Source: Ectocarpus siliculosus (lineage: Eukaryota > Sar > Phaeophyceae > Ectocarpales > Ectocarpaceae). Taken from it: DNA of 28,200 nt. How positions within the stretch are numbered: the first letter of the stretch is position 1; each line of letters begins with the position of its first letter. The translations under genes were made by a program, and so were the position numbers. Under the pieces are notes generated by a model. The model was not told the origin of the DNA and ran no database searches. It saw only the letters and a list, made by a program, of their open reading frames with translations. Location: the NCBI GenBank assembly GCA_000310025.1, contig FN649752.1, positions 1,362,857 through 1,391,056 on the forward strand. Direction: 5' to 3'. Shown here in pieces: positions 21,901 to 28,200 of this stretch.

Positions 21901-22593
21901 GCCATGTAGGGGTGAGTTGCCGTCATGGGAGGGTCAGAAGTGGAGAACCTTTTCGTACCATTCAATATTGCCTGCTTCATGCTTCACCCAGCTCGCGCGA
22001 CAGACGCTCCCCCCCACGACCCACAAAAACCGCTCGCAATTCCCCGGTCTTGGCGCAGCTAGCTAGCACAAGGGTGTTGTCAGCCCGGGAAGCTGGTGTC
22101 TATTGTCGTCCTTCTTGATGAATCATAGCAGCCTGACTCGGCTGATCGCCACGTACCCGCATCACGCGAGGCCGATGGTCTGACGACTATGGCCTGTGTG
22201 CCCTGTGTTTTTTTTTTTGTTCATGCAAGGGTTTCCTCCGGAGTGGGCGGGCTCATGAGAGCACAGTAGTACCATCAAGCGGTGATTGCTAGATGATATA
22301 AGGAAAGCTCGAACAGCCCTATAGCTGACGCGTTTAGACTCGAAGAGCCCAGCGAACCACATCCACTCCAAGAAGAATATTTATCCAATCTGAATACCGG
22401 CTTACATACCCCCCCCCCGCTACGGACACCTTCTTTTAACGCCCGAGAAGCTTGTGGTGGCTGGTTTCAACTGCCACCAAGGCATCGAGAAAAGAAGGAT
22501 ACCACCCCCGCTTTCCCTTCCCCGAACCGCTCTGCCTCGCCGTTTCGCTCTTTTTGACACACCCTGTGGCTTGTGACCGGTACGTTTTTCGTG

Positions 22594-22652
<59 letters not shown>

Positions 22653-22975
22653 GTGTCTCTCTCTCGCTCTGTCTGTCTGTCTGTCTCCCTCTCTCTCTGT
22701 ATGTGTGTGTGTCTCTCTCTCTCGCTCTGTCTCTCACTCTTGGCAGGGAGGCCTCATCGTCCCTTGGTGACGATGTTCCCTTCTACGGCCAGGTACTGGC
22801 GATCACGGTGGTCGGAGCGGCGCTGGTCAAGTGGGGGGAGCTCTACCTCGACTTCCCGTTCCAACCGTCGTACGCCGCGGCCGCCGCGCTTATCCTTGGC
22901 CCAACCGCCCTCAACGCCAAGAAGTGGGCAGATAGGAGCAAGGATCCCTCCGCTGCGATCGAGGGCATCATCTGA
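12968..22975 (+). CDS. Plastid membrane protein: DUF3593 + Ycf49 (DUF2499) + C-terminal helical module
   Basis: Proposed exons are 12968-12989, 13232-13750, 14454-14591, 18763-18833, 19913-20022, 20579-20717, 21396-21535 and 22747-22975, giving 455 residues with every phase consistent. The start MRLEPLCYLSALAVLL..SSAF gives a signal peptide with the plastid SAF motif. The alternative ATG 13210, unspliced, has the same length but an acidic n-region. Residues about 130-222 are DUF3593 (FPYLAFLWLL, IPAGIYAK, LHGIAESFLTLTNLFIV). Residues about 259-355 are Ycf49 (NALSFPTWMVHVSSLIEW, WGMLPLHTSGLIACTYHIFY, GLTCFGNATMAFATW). An Ala/Glu linker follows, then residues 380-455 with two hydrophobic segments (around VVGAALVKWGELYL and AAAALILGPTALNAKKW). 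Both named families are cyanobacterial/plastid membrane proteins of unknown function. The weakest joint is exon 18763-18833. If it is wrong, the DUF3593 part could end at TGA 14597-14599, leaving two genes. Confidence 0.75.
14826..14960 (+). repeat. Dispersed repeat family A, copy 2
   Basis: The copy carries CACACCCACCCCCTGAACAG, then TTTCAAAGCTCGATTACTCC, ACAGCAGAAAG and a GATAGCTTTCCGAAA end. The order matches the copies at 4754, 24244 and 25403. It is inside the long intron of the Ycf49 fusion gene. Confidence 0.7.
15985..17245 (+). repeat. Pair of diverged direct repeats around 16 and 17 kb
   Basis: The segment 15985-16275 and the segment about 17015-17245 share ordered blocks. These are a GTGGGTGGG/GACCC-like start, CCGCTCTGA with CCGGAAGCT or GCTGGAAGCT, and CCTCACA with ATGCAG leading to GGTACACGG. 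The spacing is about 1.0 kb. Family B copies lie between them, so the whole looks like a duplicated composite element in decay. Confidence 0.55.
16547..18030 (+). repeat. Dispersed repeat family B, three direct copies
   Basis: Copies are at about 16547-16790, 16805-16970 and 17790-18030. Each starts near a GACC/GGGCCCTCTTT-like block, passes an AGGAGGTGGAAGCT-like block, and reaches GATTCC, GAACCATACTCGAGGCGCC and GATTTGCACTG. The third is the fullest and continues to GGTCGGGCAATGGGTGGGGC. An inverted copy lies at 6885-7010. No transposase-like ORF is visible, so this is a non-autonomous or remnant element. Confidence 0.75.
19454..19560 (+). repeat. Dispersed repeat family C, copy 1
   Basis: This copy contains TTGGCAAAGTAGGAAGGAAC followed by GATTGGCCATTGG and GTGGGAACAATGCTCCGTCC. 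The same blocks occur at 26698-26850. It is located in the intron between 18833 and 19913 of the Ycf49 fusion gene. Confidence 0.85.
21501..21522 (+). repeat. GCG trinucleotide run coding poly-alanine in the Ycf49 fusion protein
   Basis: A run of GCG codons near the end of exon 21396-21535 encodes about eight alanines after a Glu-rich stretch. It links the Ycf49 domain to the C-terminal helical module. In another frame it reads as poly-glycine, but the Ycf49 homology fixes the alanine frame. Confidence 0.8.
21669..21696 (+). repeat. Short interstitial telomere-like tract
   Basis: Four CCCT-based units of mixed 6- and 7-bp length (CCCTAT, CCCTTA, CCCTAAA, CCCTAA) plus CCC occur in a row inside intron 5 of the Ycf49 fusion gene. 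They match the complement of TTAGGG/TTTAGGG telomere repeats. Confidence 0.75.
22597..22740 (+). repeat. CT microsatellite adjoining the last splice acceptor of the Ycf49 fusion gene
   Basis: About 140 bp of CT dinucleotides, with interruptions such as CTGT and ATGTGTGTGTGT, ends only a few bases before the CTTGGCAG acceptor at 22746. It appears to serve as an extended polypyrimidine tract. Long Arg/Glu or Ser/Leu reading frames across it are artefacts of the repeat. Confidence 0.95.
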
Positions 22976-23143
22976 TTAGGGGGGGTGTCCTCGACGCTAG
23001 GAAAGAGGGTAGATAGGTGCAGTGAACGTTTGGCTGCATTCGATAGCATCATCTGCTCGGGGAGGGGGGGGGGGTGCCCTCAATGCCATGAAGTGGGTAG
23101 ACAGGAGCAAAGATCCCTCGGCTGCAATCGAAAACATCATCTG
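22908..23143 (+). repeat. Three tandem copies of the coding 3' end of the Ycf49 fusion gene
   Basis: The last 67 bp or so of coding sequence (22908-22974, encoding LNAKKWADRSKDPSAAIEGI and the terminal I) recurs at 22989-23054 (diverged) and at 23077-23143 (close). Both extra copies lie after the TGA stop, separated by G-rich spacers. The third copy keeps an open frame reading LNAMKWVDRSKDPSAAIENI followed by IW and a stop. A possible weak fourth trace is at about 23505-23540. Confidence 0.9.
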
Positions 23144-24243
23144 GTAGGGGTGGGGGGGGGGCATGACCGCGCGTGTTGATGACAGCCAAAACTTGTTGCA
23201 TCCAGTGTCTCACACCGTGCAATTTCAAACGTGCGATTATCAATGTTGATGTTTTGTTTTGTGTGGGTGGCCGTAGGCGTAAACCTGTGGTTCCACACGA
23301 TTGGCGTTGTATGTAACGGTCGCGGTGTATGTCGGAACGAATGCCTCCAATAGAAACCCACACGTCTGGTCGCGGACTGGACTGGATTGGGTTGGACGGT
23401 GTACGGGTATATCGAATCACATGATTCTGACGACCGATTGACGGGAAGGAGTCGACGTTTGACGACACGCGCCACCGTATGACCTCCTCATCTATGAAGA
23501 AGCTGCCCCAGCTGCAGTCGAGAGCATCGTTGTGCATGAGGTAGAATAGTATTTTCCCCAGTCGTGCCTCGAGGGCCGCGAGGCTTCGTTCGGTTGGAAA
23601 GGCTGAGTTGTGTCTCAAGAGAGGAGGACTGGTCAGACCTTACCTCTAGGTTCGCGTTTTTTATCCCAATAAAGCCCGACGAAAAAAAAGGCGGAGTGAT
23701 AAGCGCGAACGCCAACACGGGGGGCGGGGCGGCTCTGCCGAGGGGTGACATAATCCAAAACATGTGGCTGGTTCCTAGGACGTCAATCGGCCGATAGCTA
23801 TTGTAACTTCTTTTTTTGGGGGGATGGTCCTGGCGGCGCGTGGACAGTCAACAGCTCAAAGGAGGGTGGGTGTTCCTGAAGAAGGCTGAAGAGGCCAGTT
23901 GATGTTCTAAGGCAGGCAACAAGTCCTTTTTGTGTTGGTTGTTTCTCTCGTGTACCCGCAGACGGAACCACGGGCCGACCGAATAGCGCTTACATAACTC
24001 CACAATCCTGCTGAGGATTGGTTTCTGGCCCCCCCCCCAAAAAAAAAAATGCTTCATTTTTACGGTCGTCGGCATTGTTTCGTGTGACACACAAGCGCTC
24101 CTATTATAGTGCGGCGGGGGGACACGTCCATCTTCTCATTTTTCGTCTCGCAACGATAAAATGTCACGTCTTCCGAAACCGCAACCGTTCGTTCCTTGTG
24201 TTGATTATTTCTTGAGATGTCTGCCTACGCCTCACATCAGTCT

Positions 24244-24400
24244 ACCGTAGTAGTATACGTGACACAAGATACCACACCCCCTGAAGCTGTTTTCAAAGCT
24301 CGATTTCTCCACAACAGAATGACTGGCACCGCCGAACATGGCGGCGTTGAAACCGTCTCGCCGAGAGCTTTCCGACATCGTGTCGATTCTTTTAAGCTTG
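24244..24400 (+). repeat. Dispersed repeat family A, copy 3
   Basis: The copy contains GATACCACACCCCCTGAAG, then TTTTCAAAGCTCGATTTCTCC, and ends at GAGAGCTTTCCGACATCGTG. It is the fullest of the four copies in the window. Confidence 0.75.
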
Positions 24401-25402
24401 CTCTCCATCGTGCAGTAATCGAGGTTTGCAAATCGGTCCAGGGGGTGTGTTATCTTGTGTCGTATCAACGGTAGCTGTACGTACGGATGAAACAGAGACA
24501 AAACAAGACGACAATTTCTCAATTTGGAAACTTGGAGAGACATGGCTACAAAATGAAGAGCGGGCTCTTTCTTCGCCACCCTCGTTCCGACGGCAGTGAG
24601 CTGCAACGAGTGACATCTATGTAGTAAAACTCATCGCTATTTCACACTGGGCTTCTGCCGTTTTTCTAGCCCCTAGACTAGGTAAATGCTGACAAGGGTT
24701 CACACCGACCCCGACCGTCGGTCGGGCATAGTACCTGGAGTGTCCAAAAACGTTTACCAACTACCCATCCGAAACTACGCGACAGCAAGCATGAACCCGG
24801 CTGCAAACAACCCTCTTCCAACCTACCTGTGCTCGCTCAAGTAACCTAACCCTCAGTCATGAAAATGCACACGATGCATGTAGTGCTACACCTTACGACA
24901 ACAACGCGTGTGCTCTGAACACTAATCTATATTGTGCTTCGCCGGATCTGGCGCTATTAAATCGCGCCGCTTCCGGCCGCGAAAGTCGGGGACCATGCCG
25001 CACACGCTCGGGATTTCATATTCCACACTCGCGGGAGAGCTGAAGGCTCTCAACGCACGTCTGAGCTGTGCCATCTATGCACTCCCGACACTCGAAAGGG
25101 GGGGGGGTTCAGTGTCATGCACGGCTCATTTTTTCGTTCATCACTGGTCCAGAACGGGAAAAGCCGGGGTGCAGACAAGGAGAAAGCCGCACACAACAGT
25201 ACTACTGCTCTATCTCGGTTGTTGCGGCGCTCAAATGGCGATGGCAGTACGGCGGTAGAGCCTTTGCGCGAGCGCTGTTGTGTGTCTTCTTCACGTGCCC
25301 CGCACGCAGCTGTTGGGCGTGACTTGTCACGCTCGGCGGAAAACAATCCCGTTGCCTCCCCCCGCACAAGTCCAGGATAGGTAGATATGCATACAGCACC
25401 GT

Positions 25403-25545
25403 CGGTGACATGACGTAGGGTACCACACCCCATTGGGCCATTTTCCGTGCTCGACTACCCCGCGACCCTATGGGTGTCTGCATCAAGCGGCACGGTTTTC
25501 GCCAAGTTCTCAACGAGACGGCGGTGCCAACGCCATCATTTTCGG
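25403..25545 (+). repeat. Dispersed repeat family A, copy 4
   Basis: The copy contains GGTACCACACCCCATTGGG and a CCGTGCTCGACTACCCCGCG block, then diverges. It lies just past the 3' end of the TAF4-like gene. Confidence 0.6.
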
Positions 25546-25690
25546 CGCCGTCACCCGTTCCTGCTGTAAAGCTGCTGTAAAGCAGTCTGGCATTGAAAAC
25601 CGGTCCAACAATGGGTGCGATACAATCATACTCCGTCTATGGCGTACGGCACATAGACCTCCAGCACCCCCCCCCCCCCCCCAACCTGGG

Positions 25691-28200
25691 CTAATAAAAG
25701 CTTGGAGGAACAAAACTCCACCCGATTCCTCTAACCCCCGTCCCGGGGAGCTGGGGCACCCCCCCCCCTGCTGCGGCGTACGTCGCCACCCTCCGCCACT
25801 GCGCTCTCGTCGAGGACGGCGGTCCGACTAACCTCGGCGTCGTCTCCAGCGCCGACTGCAGGTGTCCCGGCGTCAAGACGCCTCCTCCGCTGCCCCCCCC
25901 TCCGACTCCCCGCGCCGCTGGTGCTGGTGCCGGCGGGCTCATCAAGGTTGCGGCTGCTGTCGGCGTGGTGGCCCCTGGCGAAGCCGCCCCCACTTGCTTC
26001 TTTACACCGCCTGGTGGTGGTGCTACCGCCCCGTTGCTAGCCTTGGAAGGGTTTGCCGCCGGAGCAATGCCTGCAGCGGGAAGGGAACCAACCGGCCGGG
26101 GGCACAAGAAAAGTAGAATTGGATTAACGTGGACACGAGGGGCACGAGGTCGTGGAAGATGCGACGCCTAAAACTAAACGGCGAGGTGGCGTGTGCCCGA
26201 TGAGACAATGCTGAAAAGTGCGCAGGCTTGTGGCATCAACCCCCTCCCCCCGGACTCCCCCGCCCGGTTCATTCTGACACGATGCCAAGGGGGGCAGGGG
26301 CAGACCAAAGGTCGTGCTCCGAAGAACGTACATACTGTACTGCCCTTCGTGCACAGGATCGAACACTTGATGCGTAAAGTTAGTTGTTCTCCACCATTGG
26401 GACACACAAAATGCACACACGGAAGCCAAGACATGGCAAGCGTAGTCGCACCTCTCACGCCCGCCTTCACCTCCACCTTCCCCCGCCGCCGCCCATCCCG
26501 CGCGTTGACGAGACAAGCCTCTATGATTCGCCGCAGGTATTCCTGGGGCGTTCGCAGACAGGGACGGACGGGAAGATCAACGAGAACGGGAGCGGGCGGT
26601 GTGTGTGGTCGGACTCATGAACACGAGCGAAGTCTAGCTGCGGGTCCACTACGCCACGGGGGAAACCAAGGACCCGGAGCGCGACTAATTACCCCCGCGA
26701 CAGGATAGATAGGAGAGGGAAAACATGCTTGAACCACGTTTGGCAAAGTAGGAAGGAACGATTGACCATCGGCGCCAAAAACAACAACAATTGGTAATTT
26801 TTTTCAAAATGTATATTCTTGGTCGGTCGCGTGGGAACAATGCCCCGTCCTCTCGAAGACGCGCGGTCGAACAACCACCAAGTATGACATGCTAAACATG
26901 TGTATACCTCCCCCCCCCCGCAACCCTTCTCGCTCTTTCTTTCTTTCTTCGCTCTCGACTCTGCCATCCACGCCTTCTCTCGGCGCTCCGGCTCCTCCTC
27001 CTCCTCCTCCTCCTCATCCCTCACCTTTACGCCTGCCGTCATTACCCGACACACTTCGTGCGAGACCTTCATCTTCTGCGACGCCGTTACCGCCTGCAGG
27101 AACGGGGCCAACGCTCGCGCCCCCGGGACCCGCTGCGACCGGTGGCTGGGCGAAAGCTGTTCCGCCGCGGCTCTCGCCGCCGCCTGCTCCAACGCCGGCG
27201 CCGCCCCTTTCATCTCCCTTGTCGTTGATCGTGGCTCTAAAGTTTTGGAAGTGCGTTATGGCCGGTGTGGTGGTTCCGGTAAGACAATGGGGGGTCATCT
27301 CGTCAAAGGGTTGACGTGGCGAAGGGCTTAGGTAGGAATTCCAACCTCGCGCGCTCGGTTCTCGTGCATGTACTCAAGACGGGACACATGCATCCTCCAA
27401 CAGTGCCGCGAAAATTAGTTGGGAACAACGTAGCCCCATCTCCCTCCCTCATGGTCACGGCACACACACATCGAAACCCCAACCCATTTCTCGACGCCCC
27501 CCCCCCCAAAAAAAACAGATGTACGACACTGCTGTCCCTGAATACGGACGGACCAAGTCTAAACTCACCGGGGCAATACAACGCCCCGTTGGCAGCAGAG
27601 CCACCGCCACCGGCCGCCGCTACCCCACCCTCGGTCTTCAGAGACTTCGTATCTCTCTCGTTGGCGTAGCAGCCCGTCGAGTTAGTCTCCTGCGACAGCG
27701 GCGCCGGCCTCTTGACGCCCTGCGAGCTGCTCCGTTCGAGTCTCCCCGAACCCCATTCTTCTCGCGACGACCAGGGGTGCCACAAGTCCGAGCCTGTACC
27801 GAAGGACGCTTCTATCTCGTCTTCTAGCAGCTGCGCGTCCCTCGACAGCAGCTCCGCCTCAACGAGGCAGTCCACCCCTCCCCTCTCCCCCCGAGGTATT
27901 CGGTCGTCGTCTCTCCGGCGTTCTCCCCCCGGGGATGACACCGCATCATCCCCTGCCGAAGGCGCAACGGCAGAAGTCAACCCGCTCCTCGCTGCCGTTG
28001 TCTCCAGCTTTGCCACGCCGGGCGCCTGCGTCGCCGGCTTCGCCCCGCTGCCGAACTCGGTTTTCACGGGTGCCGCAGACAAGCCGCTGCCGTCGACGGC
28101 GTATCCCTCCGCGTTCAACAGGAGCCCCTCCGCCCGTTTCCCTTGGAAAGGTAACGACGCGGCGGCGGCGGCGGCGATGGCATCTGCGTAGATTGGGTTT
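25691..28200 (-). CDS. TAF4-like TFIID subunit; 5' end outside the window
   Basis: TAF4 pairs with TAF12 through a histone-like fold in TFIID, in the nucleus. Proposed exons on the minus strand are 28200-27569, 27236-27025, 26542-26452 and 26070-25691 (stop at 25693-25691). Phases agree (1, 0, 1), giving at least 437 residues. The first exon is low-complexity and acidic/Ser-rich, open to the window edge. Exons 2 and 3 join to read MKVSHEVCRVMTAGVK then EYLRRIIEACLVNARDGR. This fits the second and third helices of the TAF4 histone-like domain, preceded by an Ala/Gln-rich helix and ALAPFLQAV. The last exon is Gly/Pro/Ala-rich and ends with VLTPGHLQSALETTPRL, comparable to the C-terminal segment of TAF4. 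Donors for exons 1 and 2 are GTGAGT and GTGAGG. The end of exon 3 is uncertain: GTGCGA fits phase 1, GTGAGA fits phase 0. Family assignment is by motif resemblance only. Confidence 0.6.
26698..26850 (+). repeat. Dispersed repeat family C, copy 2, with an AT-rich insertion
   Basis: This copy shares TTGGCAAAGTAGGAAGGAAC and GTGGGAACAATGC..CCGTCC with 19454-19560. It carries about 44 extra A/T-rich bases at roughly 26777-26820. It lies in the intron between TAF4-like exons 2 and 3. Confidence 0.85.

Larger units (their letters stand above)
22976..25690. other. Convergent intergenic spacer without a recognised gene
   Basis: This 2.7-kb interval separates the stop of the Ycf49 fusion gene (plus) from that of the TAF4-like gene (minus), and presumably contains both 3' UTRs. 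It holds the post-stop tandem copies, two family A repeats, and poly-C/G and poly-A runs. I recognised no conserved protein segment on either strand. Confidence 0.6.

Noticed and set aside
22420-22737. Minus-strand Arg/Glu-rich frame
   Set aside because: It is the translation of the CT microsatellite.
23049-23618. 189-codon minus-strand frame
   Set aside because: It runs antisense through the post-stop repeat copies, lacks any conserved segment and is likely a chance frame.
27014-27298. Minus-strand Gly/Ala-rich frame overlapping TAF4-like exon 2
   Set aside because: The alternative frame with VSHEVCRVMTAGVK joins in phase to both neighbouring exons and matches the family, so this one is a shadow.
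1-28200. CRISPR arrays, bacterial operons, rRNA genes or complete transposase/reverse transcriptase ORFs
   Set aside because: None was seen. The tandem arrays lack spacer-repeat structure and no polymerase or integrase motifs were recognised.

Overview
The window is nuclear DNA of a photosynthetic eukaryote, most likely a stramenopile with a secondary red plastid and probably a brown alga (Ectocarpus-like). The evidence is as follows. Genes are split into many short exons with GT-AG introns from about 0.25 to 4.2 kb. Spacers after genes are long. Simple repeats (poly-C/G, CT, CAG) and degenerate dispersed repeats are frequent. Two predicted plastid proteins start with a signal-peptide-like segment ending in Ala-Phe (HAF, SAF), the bipartite targeting motif of heterokont plastids. 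No bacterial operon structure is present. The genus is an inference.

Five protein-coding genes can be rebuilt by matching conserved protein segments, splice sites and intron phase. Strands alternate strictly. (1) Minus, 2168 to before base 1: plastid EPSP synthase of the shikimate pathway, running off the left edge and apparently lacking its central exons here. (2) Plus, 2415-5870: a small protein with two RanBP2-type zinc fingers, a glycine-rich tail and a mitochondrial-type presequence. (3) Minus, 12745-9015: a five-exon PEX11 peroxisome-proliferation protein with one GC-AG intron. (4) Plus, about 12968-22975: a plastid membrane protein joining DUF3593, Ycf49 (DUF2499) and a further C-terminal helical module. 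(5) Minus, beyond 28200 to 25691: a TAF4-like TFIID subunit, 5' end outside the window.

Genes 1/2 and 3/4 form head-to-head pairs with only about 246 bp and about 220 bp between start codons, so each pair probably shares a bidirectional promoter region. Pairs 2/3 and 4/5 converge on spacers of about 3.1 and 2.7 kb that hold no convincing gene, only probable 3' UTRs and repeats.

Introns and spacers carry several short dispersed repeat families (called A to D here), a probable tRNA-derived SINE, a tandem 20-bp repeat, an interstitial telomere-like tract and a CT microsatellite abutting a splice acceptor. The end of gene 4's last exon is repeated twice just after its stop codon. The genes do not form one pathway: they serve plastid amino-acid synthesis, organelle RNA binding, peroxisome division, plastid membranes and transcription initiation. 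All exon models come from reading the sequence without transcript data.
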